A stretch of 64,000 bases of DNA from Pseudomonas sp. SCB32. Its GTDB lineage: Bacteria; Pseudomonadota; Gammaproteobacteria; Pseudomonadales; Pseudomonadaceae. Positions within the stretch are counted from its first letter, which is position 1. Each line of letters begins with the position of its first letter. The notes beneath the pieces are model-generated. The model saw only the letters and a list, made by a program, of their open reading frames with translations. It did not search any database and was not told the DNA's origin. The stretch covers positions 3,534,001-3,598,000 of the forward strand of contig NZ_CP045118.1 in NCBI RefSeq assembly GCF_009189165.1. The letters are read 5' to 3'. Positions 25,421-34,754 of the stretch are shown one piece after another. The translations under genes were made by a program, and so were the position numbers.

Positions 25421-27781
25421 TTAGAACAACCCCATCTGCCGATCGATCAACGCACTGAAATCGTCCTCCACGAACGGCAGGATGGCGTCGGCAATCGGCT
25501 GCAATTGCCGGCTGACGTAATGGTCGTAGTCGATGGGCGAGGCCAGCGTCTCCAGCGGCTCCGGGCCGTTGACCGTGATCACGTAGCTGATCCAGCCCCC
25601 GCGCTGGTACTGCCGCGGACGTCCCTGCCGTTCGTTGTACTCATCGGCGATCCGTGCCGCCCGCACATGCGGCGGGACATTGCGTTCGTACTCGCCCAAC
25701 TGCCGGCGCAGCCGCTTGCGGAAGATCAGCAGCTCATCCTGCTCACCCGCCAGCGTGCGGTTCACGTAATCACGGACGTAGTCCCGATACGGCTGGCGCT
25801 GGAAGATGCGCAGGTACAGCTCCTGCTGGAACTGCTGGGCCAGTGGCGACCAGTCGGTGCGCACAGTTTCCAGGCCCTTGAAGACCATTTCGTCGCTGCC
25901 GTCGGCGCGCCGTACCAACCCGGCGTAGCGCTTCTTGCTGCCCTCCTCCGCGCCCCGGATCGTGGGCATCAGGAAGCGTCGGAAGTGCCGTTCGAACTGG
26001 ATCTCCAACGCGCTTTCCAGGCCGTACTCCTCGCGCAAGTGCTCGCTCCACCACTGGTTGACGTGGCGCACCAGGGCGCGACCGATCTCGGCGGCCTCTT
26101 CCTCGCTGTGGGCACGGCCGAGCCAGACGAAGGTGGAGTCGGTATCGCCGTAGATCACCCGGTGACCTTGCGCCTCGATCAGCTCGCGGGTGCGGCGCAT
26201 GATCTCGTGGCCGCGCATGGTGATGGACGACGCCAGGCGCGGGTCGAAGAAGCGGCAGCCGCTGGAGCCGAGCACGCCGTAGAAGGCGTTCATGATGATC
26301 TTCAAAGCCTGGGACAGCGGCGCATTGCCGTCACGCTTGGCGGCGTCACGGCCCTGCCAGACGCGCTCGACGATGGCCGGCAGGCAGTGCTGGGTGCGCG
26401 AGAAGCGCCCACCCCGGAAGCCGGGAATCGAGGCCTCGTCCGACGGATCGCTCAAGCCCTCGACCAGCCCCACCGGATCGATCAGGAAGGTGCGGATGAT
26501 CGACGGGTACAGGCTCTTGTAGTCCAGCACCAGCACTGACTCGTAGAGCCCCGGCCGCGAGTCCATGACGAAGCCGCCGGGGCTGGCCTCCGGTGCCTTG
26601 CCGCCGAGGTTCGGCGCGACGTAGCCCAGGCGGTGCATCGGCGGCAGGTACAGGTGGGTGAAGGCCGCCACCGAGCCGCCGCTGCGGTCCGCCGGCAGGC
26701 CGGTGACGCTGGCGCGTTCGAGCAGGAAGTCGAGGATGCGGGTCTTCTCGAAGATGCGCGTGACCAGCTCGCAGTCCTTGAGGTTGTATTTCGCCAGCGC
26801 GGGCTTGTCCTCGGCGAAACGACGGTCGATCTCGGCCATGCGATCGTAGGGGTTGTCGATCGACTTGCCCTCGCCCAGCAGGTTCTGCGCAACGCTTTCC
26901 AGGCTGAACGAGGTGAAGCTCCAGAACGCCGAGCGCAGCGCCTCGATGCCGTCGATGATCAGCCGCCCGGCCGCCGCCGCGAAGTAGTGATTGCCCGAGG
27001 CGTGCTGCCGCCAACCCATCTCGTCGCCGCCACGCCCCAGGCGCAGCGGGATGTCCAGGCGCTTGGCGTGTTCCTGCAGGACGCGCAGGTCGAACTGCAC
27101 CAGGTTCCAGCCAATGATGGCGTCCGGGTCGTGCGCGGCCAGCCACTGGTTGAGTCGCTCGAGGATTTGCGCGCGGCTGTCGCAATACTCCAGTTCGAAA
27201 TCACGCTCGACATCGACGCCATTGGCCGGGCCGAGCATGTAGACCTGGCGCTGGCCGCAGCCTTCCAGTGCAATGGAGTAGAGGTCGCCACGGATATTGG
27301 TTTCGATGTCCAGCGAGACCAGTTTCAGTGTCGGCCGGTAGTCCGGCACCGGGCGCAATTGCGCGTCGACGACGCTGCCGGTATCCCCCATCTTGCCGCT
27401 GAAGGTCACGGGGGCGGTGATGAAGCGCTCCATCAGATAGCGCTCGGGCGGGCGGATGTCCGCCTCGAACACCTCGACGCCGGCCTCGCGCAGGCGCTTT
27501 TCCAGGTTCATCAGTTGGCGATGCTGCTGGCAGTACAGGCCCAGCACCGGGCGTTGCTGGAAGTCACGCAGGCCCAGCGGACGCAACTCGGCGCCGCGCT
27601 CACCCGCCAGCAGTTTCTCGGCGCGGGCACGCTGTTCGGCAGGCACGAAGGCCACCGACGTCTGCGGCGGCAGCAGCACATGCCGGGGCCCCTCGTCGGT
27701 TGCCAGCCAGAAGCCCACCTCGGTGCCTTCGGGCGTATCCCGCCAATGTCGGGTCAGGACGAAACCCTGCCTTGCCTCCAC
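25421..27781 (-). CDS. polB: DNA polymerase II PolB
   Basis: A 786-aa family B DNA polymerase, matching E. coli Pol II (783 aa) in length. Visible parts: the N-terminal domain; 3'-5' exonuclease with Exo I SLDIETN (Asp158, Glu160), Exo II in IIGWNLVQFDL and Exo III near YNLKDCELV; polymerase motif A DYKSLYPSIIRTF; motif B in KIIMNAFYGVLGSS; and motif C YGDTDSTFVW. It works in replication restart and translesion synthesis and is usually SOS-induced. I do not see a convincing LexA box in the short upstream region. The start is GTG at 27781; an in-frame TAG lies six bases before it, so no longer form exists. It diverges from mltA. Confidence 0.95.
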   Translation of the reverse strand: MEARQGFVLTRHWRDTPEGTEVGFWLATDEGPRHVLLPPQTSVAFVPAEQRARAEKLLAGERGAELRPLGLRDFQQRPVLGLYCQQHRQLMNLEKRLREAGVEVFEADIRPPERYLMERFITAPVTFSGKMGDTGSVVDAQLRPVPDYRPTLKLVSLDIETNIRGDLYSIALEGCGQRQVYMLGPANGVDVERDFELEYCDSRAQILERLNQWLAAHDPDAIIGWNLVQFDLRVLQEHAKRLDIPLRLGRGGDEMGWRQHASGNHYFAAAAGRLIIDGIEALRSAFWSFTSFSLESVAQNLLGEGKSIDNPYDRMAEIDRRFAEDKPALAKYNLKDCELVTRIFEKTRILDFLLERASVTGLPADRSGGSVAAFTHLYLPPMHRLGYVAPNLGGKAPEASPGGFVMDSRPGLYESVLVLDYKSLYPSIIRTFLIDPVGLVEGLSDPSDEASIPGFRGGRFSRTQHCLPAIVERVWQGRDAAKRDGNAPLSQALKIIMNAFYGVLGSSGCRFFDPRLASSITMRGHEIMRRTRELIEAQGHRVIYGDTDSTFVWLGRAHSEEEAAEIGRALVRHVNQWWSEHLREEYGLESALEIQFERHFRRFLMPTIRGAEEGSKKRYAGLVRRADGSDEMVFKGLETVRTDWSPLAQQFQQELYLRIFQRQPYRDYVRDYVNRTLAGEQDELLIFRKRLRRQLGEYERNVPPHVRAARIADEYNERQGRPRQYQRGGWISYVITVNGPEPLETLASPIDYDHYVSRQLQPIADAILPFVEDDFSALIDRQMGLF

Positions 27782-27931
27782 GCTCTAACCACCCGTCTGT
27801 CGAATCACGCCCCATTCTACCGGTCCGCCCAGGGATTCGTTGCAAGGCGTGTAAATCCGACCGATGCGTTTGACGCACGCCCCGCGTCTGCCCAAGCTAG
27901 CGGGCTTTCGTTTGCCTGCCAGGATTCGCCT

Positions 27932-29083
27932 GTGACCGTTTCGCCCCGCCACTGGACCCGCCCTCTCCTCGCCAGCCTCTGCATCGCCACCCTGCTTTCG
28001 GGTTGCGGCCTGTTCGGCAAAAAGCCCGAAGAAGCCAAGGCGCCGACCTATTCCAGGGCCGACTGGTCGGACCTGCCGAAAACCGCCGACAGCGACGTCG
28101 TGCAAGGCTTCAACGCCTGGCGTTCGGCCTGCTCGGTGCGTTTGAAGAAGGACGAGATCTGGGCCGCCACCTGTAACCAGGCGCTGGGCGTGCCGGCCTC
28201 GCCGGCGGCGATCCGCCAGTTCATGCAGGACCATCTGCAGCCCTACCAGCTGCGATCCGGCGAAGGCAGCGAGACCGGCCTGATCACCGGCTACTACGAA
28301 CCGGTCTACCGCGGCAGCCTGGAGCGCAACGCGCAGCACGGCGTGCCGGTGTATGGCGTGCCGTCGGACCTGGTGGTGGTGGCGCTGGACAGCGTCTACC
28401 CCGAACTCAAGGGCAAGCGCCTGCGTGGCAAGCTCGACGGCAATACCCTGAAACCCTACGCCGATGCCGCCGGCATCCGCCGCGAGGGCGTCAATGCGCA
28501 GGTTCTGGCCTGGCTGAGCGACCCGATGGACCTGCAATTCCTGCAGATCCAGGGCTCCGGCCGCGTGCAACTGGACTCCGGGCGCCAGCTGCGCCTGGGC
28601 TACGCCGAGCAGAACGGCCGCCCCTACAAGCCGGTGGGTCGCTGGCTGGTGGAACAGGGCGAGCTGAGCAAGGACGAAGTGAGCATGCCGCGCATCCGCG
28701 ACTGGGCCCGCGCCCACCCGCAGCGGGTCGACGAGCTGCTGGCGAGCAACCCCAGCTACGTGTTCTTCAGCCAGCGTCCGGACAGCAACGAAGGCCCGCG
28801 CGGCTCGCTGAACGTGCCGCTGACCCCTGGCTACAGCGTGGCCATCGACCGCAAGGTGATCCCGCTGGGCAGCCTGATGTGGCTCTCCACCACCCGCCCG
28901 GATGGCGCGCCGGTGGTGCGCCCGGTGGCGGCCCAGGACACCGGCGGCGCCATCGTCGGCGAAGTCCGCGCGGACCTGTTCTGGGGTACCGGCGATGCCG
29001 CCGGTGACCTGGCCGGACACATGAAGCAGGAAGGTCAGCTGTGGCTGCTCTGGCCCAAGGGCGCGGAGCTGCCAGGCGCCTGA
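27932..29083 (+). CDS. mltA: membrane-bound lytic murein transglycosylase A (MltA)
   Basis: A 383-aa lipoprotein that cleaves peptidoglycan glycan strands to 1,6-anhydro products, anchored to the outer membrane. A short signal peptide ends in the lipobox LLSGCG (Cys near residue 22). The MltA domain is visible as ETGLITGYYEPVYRGSLERN and FLQIQGSGRVQL, followed by the 3D domain with the catalytic aspartate in AAQDTGGAIVG. The start is GTG at 27932 with AGGA eight bases upstream; the frame stays open far upstream, antisense to polB, but that part is not coding. It diverges from polB across about 150 bases. Confidence 0.92.
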   Translation: MTVSPRHWTRPLLASLCIATLLSGCGLFGKKPEEAKAPTYSRADWSDLPKTADSDVVQGFNAWRSACSVRLKKDEIWAATCNQALGVPASPAAIRQFMQDHLQPYQLRSGEGSETGLITGYYEPVYRGSLERNAQHGVPVYGVPSDLVVVALDSVYPELKGKRLRGKLDGNTLKPYADAAGIRREGVNAQVLAWLSDPMDLQFLQIQGSGRVQLDSGRQLRLGYAEQNGRPYKPVGRWLVEQGELSKDEVSMPRIRDWARAHPQRVDELLASNPSYVFFSQRPDSNEGPRGSLNVPLTPGYSVAIDRKVIPLGSLMWLSTTRPDGAPVVRPVAAQDTGGAIVGEVRADLFWGTGDAAGDLAGHMKQEGQLWLLWPKGAELPGA

Positions 29084-29097
29084 GCTCATCGCCGACC

Positions 29098-29225
29098 GTA
29101 GGGCGTATGACGTTCGACGTTATACGCCGCTTGACCGTGATCCCAAGGCGCTCCGAGTCCACCCCCGGCGCCAGCGACGCGCCGTGGTGTAACGGCGTAC
29201 AACTGCGAACGGTTGTACGCCCTAC
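29098..29225. repeat. GTAGGGCGTA-type inverted repeat
   Basis: GTAGGGCGTA (29098-29107) and TACGCCCTAC (29216-29225) are facing arms, with related TATACGCCG and GGCGTACAAC segments inside. A half copy is present near 10272. It fills much of the gap after mltA. Confidence 0.72.
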
Positions 29226-29407
29226 GCTCCCGATCACCACCGTAGGAAAGCCAGCCTCCCGAGCTAGAGGAAATTCCTACTCGCCCTACAGAGCTCCCTG
29301 AATCCCCGGCCTCGCCGCCTCCAGGACAATCGTCAACGAACCGAGGGTTCCAGCCACCCGCCACACCCTCGGACTCGCTCTCGCCCCCCCTGATCGCGGT
29401 GACTGCC

Positions 29408-29647
29408 ATGAACCACAAACAACTCCGCTCCAAGCGCGGCCAGCGGCCCCGTAGCAGCTGGCCTCTGGACTCCGACGTGCTCTGCTGGCTCGCGGCGATT
29501 GCGCTGATGCTGCTTTTTTTCGAGGCTGACCGGATGTTCGTGCCCCATCTGTCCGGCATTGCCAGCGCCGATATCCTGCACAGCATCCCCCAGCCGGCTA
29601 ACGCACCCACCGCATTGACGACCTCCGCACGTCTCGCCGTCCACTGA
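29408..29647 (+). CDS. small hypothetical protein with one membrane span
   Basis: A 79-aa open frame beginning with a basic stretch (about residues 4-16, KQLRSKRGQRPRS). It then has one hydrophobic segment (about 25-45; DVLCWLAAIALMLLFFEADR) and a polar tail. The positive-inside pattern suits a single-pass inner-membrane protein. No family is recognised and there is no clear RBS before the ATG at 29408 (an in-frame GTG lies nine bases earlier). It sits alone between mltA and a convergent AraC gene. A real small gene is plausible because hydrophobicity and charge are organised, but chance cannot be excluded. Confidence 0.42.
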   Translation: MNHKQLRSKRGQRPRSSWPLDSDVLCWLAAIALMLLFFEADRMFVPHLSGIASADILHSIPQPANAPTALTTSARLAVH

Positions 29648-29658
29648 ACGGGAGCGCG

Positions 29659-30618
29659 TCAGCTGCCCTGGCGAAACTGCCCCGGCGTCATCCCGCTCCA
29701 GCGGCGGAAGGCCTTGGCGAAGGCGCTTTCATCGGAGAAGCCGAGCCGCTCGGCGACCTCGGCCAGGCGCGGCGACTCACGCAGCAACTGCTCAGCCATG
29801 CCATGCAGCACCTGCTCGCGCAGCAGCTTGAAGCTGGTGCCTTCGTCCGCCAGCTTGCGGTTGAGATGCCGGCCACTGAGGGCCAGTTGTTCGGCGACCC
29901 GTTCCTTGCCCCAGCGCGGCTGCTGGCGCAGCAAGTGCTGGACCTGCGCCGCCAGACTCTGCGCGCCCAGGCGCTGGAGCTGCGCGTCGGCCAGCGCGCG
30001 CAGGTGCTCGCGCATCAGGGCGTTGGCCTGGATCAAGGGCACTTCGAGGTCCGCCAGAGCAAAGCACAGGGCGTTTTCCGTTTCAGCGAAACCGACGCCG
30101 ATAGGGCAGCCCAGCACCTGCTCATAGCAGGCCTGTTCCGCGCGCGCCGAGTGGCACAGGGTCAACCGTGTCGGCGTCACCCGTTCGCCGGTGATCCAGC
30201 GGGTCAGGTGTACCAGGCTGGCCAACGCCGCCTCCACCCGCTCCTCGCGTCGTACCCCGTAGCTGGGCCGGTAGACCAGGCGCACCCGGGCAGTATCGCG
30301 TTCGAGCTGGAACTCGCTGCCCTCGGCGATGATCGGGTAGTACTCCAGCAAGGCCTCCAGCGCCTCGCCGAAATGCTCGCAGCTCATCAGCAGCGCGCCA
30401 ACCATGTCCAGATGGCCGACCTGCAGGGCGCTGCCCAGGCGCAGCCCCACCAGCGGGTCGTCGGAGGCGGCGCACAGGCCCTGCCATATGCGGTCCTGCA
30501 CGGCCAGCGGGATACGCGCCTCCACGGGCAATTCGGTGGGCAACGGCAAGCCCAGGCGCTGCGCGGCCTGGAGGATGCCCTGGGCATAGTGGACTGTGAT
30601 CGAAGGGCTGTGAGGCAT
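29659..30618 (-). CDS. AraC-family regulator with N-terminal AraC-type ligand-binding domain
   Basis: A 319-aa regulator. The first 200 residues match the arabinose-binding-like domain of the OruR/ArgR-type group (DPLVGLRLGSALQVGHLDMV, MSCEHFGEALEALLEYYPII). The C-terminal 100 residues carry the AraC double helix-turn-helix (VAEQLALSGRHLNRKLADEG, AEVAERLGFSDESAFAKAFR, RWSGMTPGQFR). It diverges from the SBF-TSUP-amidohydrolase operon across 181 bases containing the palindrome TTACCCAAGGGTAA, so it is the likely activator of that operon. The inducer is unknown. ATG at 30618. Confidence 0.88.
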   Translation of the reverse strand: MPHSPSITVHYAQGILQAAQRLGLPLPTELPVEARIPLAVQDRIWQGLCAASDDPLVGLRLGSALQVGHLDMVGALLMSCEHFGEALEALLEYYPIIAEGSEFQLERDTARVRLVYRPSYGVRREERVEAALASLVHLTRWITGERVTPTRLTLCHSARAEQACYEQVLGCPIGVGFAETENALCFALADLEVPLIQANALMREHLRALADAQLQRLGAQSLAAQVQHLLRQQPRWGKERVAEQLALSGRHLNRKLADEGTSFKLLREQVLHGMAEQLLRESPRLAEVAERLGFSDESAFAKAFRRWSGMTPGQFRQGS

Positions 30619-30655
30619 GGTCCCGAATTAACCGCGCGAAGTCTCGATTGAGCCA

Positions 30656-30669
30656 TTACCCAAGGGTAA
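30656..30669. promoter_or_regulatory. palindrome between the AraC gene and the SBF operon
   Basis: TTACCC and GGGTAA flank a central AA, giving near-perfect dyad symmetry 38 bases from the AraC start and 130 bases from the SBF start. It is a candidate operator or hairpin. Confidence 0.42.
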
Positions 30670-30799
30670 CGGTTCCTTATGCTTGCCAACTACAACGATA
30701 AAGACAACCAAGAGTCGCCTTGCATGCACGATATACACGGAGCCACGCCCCGCGCGCCGACCATGCCTTCGCCCGCCCCTGCCCGACAGGAGGCCGGCG

Positions 30800-31726
30800 A
30801 TGCCTGACGTCCACCTCGAATTCTCCGGCGGTTCGATGATCGCGCTGAACGCCATCATCGCCCTGATGATGTTCGGCGTGTCGCTGGAACTGCGCCGCGA
30901 CGACTTCACCCGCATCTTCCGCCAACCCAAGGCGCCGGCGATCGGCATGCTGGTGCAGTTCCTGCTGCTGCCCGCCGCCACCTGCCTGCTGACCATCGTC
31001 CTGCCGATCGACCCGGAACTGGCCCTGGGCATGATCCTGGTCGCCACCTGCCCCAGCGGCACCTTCTCCAACATCATGACCTGGATGGCCCGCGGCAACG
31101 TCGCGGTGTCGGCCAGCGTCACCGCCGTGTCGGGCCTCAGCGCGGGCATCTTCACCCCGCTGAACTTCGCTCTCTATGCCGGCCTCAACCCGGCCACCCG
31201 CGAGCGCCTCACGCAGATCCACATCGACCCGCTGGAACTGGTCGGCGTGGTGCTGCTGGTGCTGATCCTGCCGATGCTGCTGGGCATGGCCCTGGGGCGA
31301 CAGAAGCCGCAACTGGCGCGGCGCCTGGAGAAGCCGCTGCGGCAGCTGTCGCTGCTGGTGATGCTCGGCTTCGTCGGCATGGCCTTCGGCAAGAACTTCC
31401 AGCAGTTCATGGCCTGGTTCCACCTGTTCTTCTGGCTGGTACTACTGCTCAACGGTACCGCGCTGCTGCTCGGCTACACCTGCGCGCGGCTGTGGAAACT
31501 GCCGGACGCCGACGTGCGCGCCGTCACCCTGGAAAGTGGCATCCACAACTCGGCGCTGGGCATGGCGCTGATCCTCACCTTCTTTCCCCAGGCCGGCGGC
31601 ATGCTGCTGATCGCGGCCTTCTGGGGCTGCTGGCAATTGTTCTCCGGACTCGTTCTGGCGCAATGGTGGGCGCGCCACGAGCCGCGCGATGCAGTGCTGT
31701 CCGCCGCCCCCGAGGCCAACCAATGA
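30800..31726 (+). CDS. bile acid:sodium symporter (SBF/BASS) family transporter
   Basis: A 308-aa inner-membrane protein with nine to ten helices in the BASS fold. Typical segments are IALMMFGVSLELRRDDFTRI, GMILVATCPSGTFSNIMTWM (the crossover motif with CPSG) and TLESGIHNSALGMALILTF. BASS proteins move organic anions such as bile acids, pantoate or keto acids with Na+. The substrate here is unknown. The gene has an excellent RBS (AGGAGG) at 30788-30793 before the ATG at 30800. It overlaps the TSUP gene by four bases (ATGA), and that gene in turn overlaps an amidohydrolase gene, so the three are co-expressed. Confidence 0.87.
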   Translation: MPDVHLEFSGGSMIALNAIIALMMFGVSLELRRDDFTRIFRQPKAPAIGMLVQFLLLPAATCLLTIVLPIDPELALGMILVATCPSGTFSNIMTWMARGNVAVSASVTAVSGLSAGIFTPLNFALYAGLNPATRERLTQIHIDPLELVGVVLLVLILPMLLGMALGRQKPQLARRLEKPLRQLSLLVMLGFVGMAFGKNFQQFMAWFHLFFWLVLLLNGTALLLGYTCARLWKLPDADVRAVTLESGIHNSALGMALILTFFPQAGGMLLIAAFWGCWQLFSGLVLAQWWARHEPRDAVLSAAPEANQ

Positions 31727-32466
31727 ACGCCCCCGCCATCGCCCTGGGTGGCTTCATCCTGCTGGCCTACACCCTGGAAGCCGTGACGGGTTTCGGCAGT
31801 GTGGTAGTGGCGCTGTCCCTCGGTGCGCTACTGATGCCGATCGATGTGCTGCTGCCGATCCTGGTGCCGCTGAATATCGCCATGACCGGCTACCTGGTCG
31901 GTCGTCACTGGCGGCTGATCGACCGCGCGCTGCTGCTGCGTACCGTGTTGCCGGGCATGCTGCTGGGCATGGGCATCGGCTACCTGCTGCTGCCGCACCT
32001 GGACCCGCTGCCGCTCAAGCGCGGCCTGGGCGTGCTGCTCCTCTGGTTCGCTGGCCGCGAACTGTGGCGCCTGCGCGCCAACGCCCCGGCGCGCGGCCAT
32101 ACGCCGACCTGGATGGTGCGCCTGGCCACCGGCGCCGCTGGCATCTGCCACGGCCTGTTCGCCTCGGGCGGGCCTCTGCTGGTCTACGCCCTGGCTACCC
32201 GCCCACTGGACAAGGCGCGACTTCGCGCCACCCTGGTGTGCGTCTGGTTCACCCTGAACGGCCTGCTGACCCTGGCCTTCCTCCTCGACGGACGCCTGCG
32301 CCCGGCGCTGCCCCAGGTGCTCGCCTATGCGCCCCTGCTGCTGCTCGGGGTGTGGCTGGGCGAACACCTGCACCAGCGCTTCGACGAACGCCATTTCCGC
32401 CTCGCCATCCACTGCCTGCTGCTGGTCAGCGGCACCCTGCTGCTGTCGCCATGGAGTCTCCTGTGA
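31723..32466 (+). CDS. TSUP (TauE/SafE) family permease
   Basis: A 247-aa inner-membrane protein with seven to eight helices. The opening LGGFILLAYTLEAVTGFGSV and the second-half CHGLFASGGPLLVYALATRP are TauE/SafE hallmarks. Family members move small sulfur- or carboxyl-containing anions, for example sulfite or sulfoacetate. Substrate and direction here are unknown. Translation is coupled at both ends: ATGA overlap with the SBF gene upstream and GTGA overlap with the amidohydrolase downstream. This close coupling with a second transporter and an enzyme suggests an uptake-hydrolysis-export unit. Confidence 0.85.
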   Translation: MNAPAIALGGFILLAYTLEAVTGFGSVVVALSLGALLMPIDVLLPILVPLNIAMTGYLVGRHWRLIDRALLLRTVLPGMLLGMGIGYLLLPHLDPLPLKRGLGVLLLWFAGRELWRLRANAPARGHTPTWMVRLATGAAGICHGLFASGGPLLVYALATRPLDKARLRATLVCVWFTLNGLLTLAFLLDGRLRPALPQVLAYAPLLLLGVWLGEHLHQRFDERHFRLAIHCLLLVSGTLLLSPWSLL

Positions 32467-34256
32467 GCTACGACATCATCATCAAGAACGGCCTGTACTT
32501 CGACGGCAGCGATGCACCCGGCAGCCCTCGCCACATCGGCATCAAGGACGGCCGCATCGACACCCTGAGTGTAAGCCCGCTGGACGAAAGCGGTTGCACG
32601 GACGTGATCGACGCCGCCGGCAAGTGGGTCACCCCCGGCTTCCTGGAAATCCACTCGCACTACGACGCCGAGGTGATCGCCGCACCGGCGCTGAAGGAGT
32701 CGGTGCGGCACGGCGTGACCACGGTCTCCGTCGGTTCCTGCTCGATCAGCATGGTGCTGGGCGAGGCCGAGGACTGCTCCGACCTGTTCACCCGCGTCGA
32801 GGCGGTGCCGCGCGAGCAGGTGCTGCCGATCCTGCGCGACAAGCGCACCTGGAAGGACGCCAGCGGCTACCGTGCCTTCTACGAACAGCAGCCCCTGGGA
32901 CCGAACCTCTGCTCCTTCCTCGGCCATTCCGAGCTGCGCGTGGCGGTGATGGGCCTGGAGCGCGCCATCAGCGGCGCAAAGCCAAGCGAAGCCGAGCTGC
33001 AGCGCATGGAGGAACTGCTGGAGCAGGCGCTGGATGCCGGCTGCTTCGGCCTCTCGGTGATGACCACGCGGCTGGACAAGATGGACGGCGACCGCGCCTG
33101 GTCCAGCCCCCTGCCCTCCACCTTCGCCAGCTGGAAGGAATTCTCCCGCCTGTTCGCCGTGCTGCGCCGGCGCAACGCGCTGATGCAGGGCGCGCCGAAT
33201 GCGGTCACCAAGATCAACGTGTTCGCCTTCCTCTACCAGGCCCACGGTTGGTTCCGCCACCCACTCAAGTGCTCGATGCTCACCGCGCTGGACCTGAAAT
33301 CCCAGCCCTTCATGCACCGCATCACCCGCGCCTCCGGCTGGGTCGCCAATCGCCTGCTGCGCGGCCGCTACCGCTGGCAGACCCTGCCCGCACCCTTCGT
33401 CGTGCGGATCGAGGGGCTGAACATGAACGGCTTCGAGGAGTTCGGCGCCGGCGAAGTGCTGCGCGACATCAAGGACCCGGACGAGCTGTACACGCGCATC
33501 CAGGACCCAGCCTTCCGTGAGCGCTTCAAGAAGGACATCAAGGCCACCCTCAGCCTCGGCCTGTGGCACCGCAACCTGTCCGACTGCTGGGTGCGCGAGT
33601 GCCCGGACGCGTCGCTGGTTGGGCGCAACTTCGAGGACATCGGCCGCGAGCGCGGCATGGATGCGGTGGACGCCTTCTTCGAGCTGGCCGGCCAGTACCG
33701 TAACGCGCTGAAGTGGACCACCTGCTACGGCAATCACCGTCCGCAGATCATGCGCAAGCTGCTGGCGAGCCCCTGGACCCAGCCGGGCTTCGCCGACTCC
33801 GGCGCGCACCTTGCGTCCCACGCGCAGTACAACTTCCCGCTGCGCTTCCTCAAGTACGTGCGCGATGCCGAGCTGGCCGGCGAGGCGTTCATGGACACCG
33901 GCCACGCGGTGCACCGGCTGACCGGTGAGCTGGCGGATTTCGCCGGGATCGATGCCGGCTATATCCGTGTGGGCGACCGTGCAGACCTTGTGGTAGTAAA
34001 CCCGGCCGGATTGACCGAGGAGCTGGACGAGGTCAGCGAAGCGCCCATGGAAGTGATAGGCCTGACACGGCTGGTGAAGCGTAACGATGCGGCGGTGGAT
34101 GCCACGCTGATCAATGGACGCGTGGCGTATCGGCGTGACAGCGGCTTCCCTGAAGCGCTGGGCAAGGAGCGGCTGTTCGGGCGGTTCCTGCCGGGACGGG
34201 ATGTATTAAGCCGGCCGCAGGAGGCGTCGGCCGGAGCGCCAGCTTACGGCCGCTGA
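32463..34256 (+). CDS. amidohydrolase family protein, N-acyl-D-amino-acid deacylase-like
   Basis: A 597-aa cytosolic metal hydrolase of the amidohydrolase-3 / D-aminoacylase group. The N-terminal beta part (YDIIIKNGLYFDGSDAPGSP) leads to the metal motif HSHYD in TPGFLEIHSHYDAEV. HGVTTVSVGSCSISM and, late in the chain, GFADSGAHLASHAQYN supply further active-site residues, and the C-terminus returns to the beta sandwich (YIRVGDRADLVVVNP). At 597 aa it is longer than typical D-aminoacylases, with an insert rich in aromatic and basic residues around 250-340. The GTG at 32463 has GGAG six bases upstream and overlaps the TSUP stop as GTGA. An ATG at 32451 is the alternative. The substrate is unknown. 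Confidence 0.85.
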   Translation: MSYDIIIKNGLYFDGSDAPGSPRHIGIKDGRIDTLSVSPLDESGCTDVIDAAGKWVTPGFLEIHSHYDAEVIAAPALKESVRHGVTTVSVGSCSISMVLGEAEDCSDLFTRVEAVPREQVLPILRDKRTWKDASGYRAFYEQQPLGPNLCSFLGHSELRVAVMGLERAISGAKPSEAELQRMEELLEQALDAGCFGLSVMTTRLDKMDGDRAWSSPLPSTFASWKEFSRLFAVLRRRNALMQGAPNAVTKINVFAFLYQAHGWFRHPLKCSMLTALDLKSQPFMHRITRASGWVANRLLRGRYRWQTLPAPFVVRIEGLNMNGFEEFGAGEVLRDIKDPDELYTRIQDPAFRERFKKDIKATLSLGLWHRNLSDCWVRECPDASLVGRNFEDIGRERGMDAVDAFFELAGQYRNALKWTTCYGNHRPQIMRKLLASPWTQPGFADSGAHLASHAQYNFPLRFLKYVRDAELAGEAFMDTGHAVHRLTGELADFAGIDAGYIRVGDRADLVVVNPAGLTEELDEVSEAPMEVIGLTRLVKRNDAAVDATLINGRVAYRRDSGFPEALGKERLFGRFLPGRDVLSRPQEASAGAPAYGR

Positions 34257-34278
34257 CCAGGCGCACCAGCGCATGCGT

Positions 34279-34367
34279 GTAGGAGCGGGCCATGCCCGCG
34301 ATGCTCTTTCTCCCCGCTTCAGCCCGAACCTGGGCACGGGGATTTCGCGGGCATGGCCCGCTCCTAC
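34279..34367. repeat. REP pair
   Basis: GTAGGAGCGGGCCATGCCCGC and its reverse complement GCGGGCATGGCCCGCTCCTAC face each other directly downstream of the amidohydrolase gene. They could serve as an mRNA-stabilising 3' hairpin. Confidence 0.85.
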
Positions 34368-34754
34368 AACAGCACCTACGCCGACAGACACGGCGCGCAT
34401 CCCTTGCGACCGTCCAACCCGCCGAGATTGGCGGGTATACGCGCACTCACTAGATGCGCGCCCTTGTGTCCGTCCGCTGTACCCGCACCATGCCCCCGCT
34501 CTAGCGCTTCGCCGATCCGTCCCTCGCCTTGCTGCGAGAGCCTCCGCGCGTGCGCAAAATCGATACCGTGCTGCGCCGTCACCGCAGCGTGCTGTTCGCC
34601 TTCACCTTCTCCCCGCCCATCGGCTGCTGAGCCGGACGCCGCGCGTTTTCGCACAGGTTTTTCCGCATTTCGATTTCGCTCACCGGCATCCGCCGGCGGG
34701 CTCGTTCGCATGTGTTGGCCCCGCCGCTGGAACGCCGGGCAAGAGAAGGTTTCC
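34368..34754. other. non-coding leader region of the MFS gene
   Basis: No convincing gene is present. A 26-codon open frame starting with GTG at 34550 and ending at 34630 has a basic start and a hydrophobic centre (VLFAFTFSPP). It could be an upstream peptide, but it has no clear RBS. Confidence 0.4.

Noticed and set aside
26633..27931. Upstream in-frame extension of mltA
   Set aside because: Antisense to polB. The lipoprotein signal peptide defines the start at 27932.
27782..27931. LexA (SOS) box for polB
   Set aside because: No CTG-N10-CAG with good AT-rich centre was found in the short polB/mltA gap.
34550..34630. 26-codon GTG-started open frame before the MFS gene
   Set aside because: No ribosome-binding site or conservation evidence. 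Mentioned only in the non-coding leader entry.
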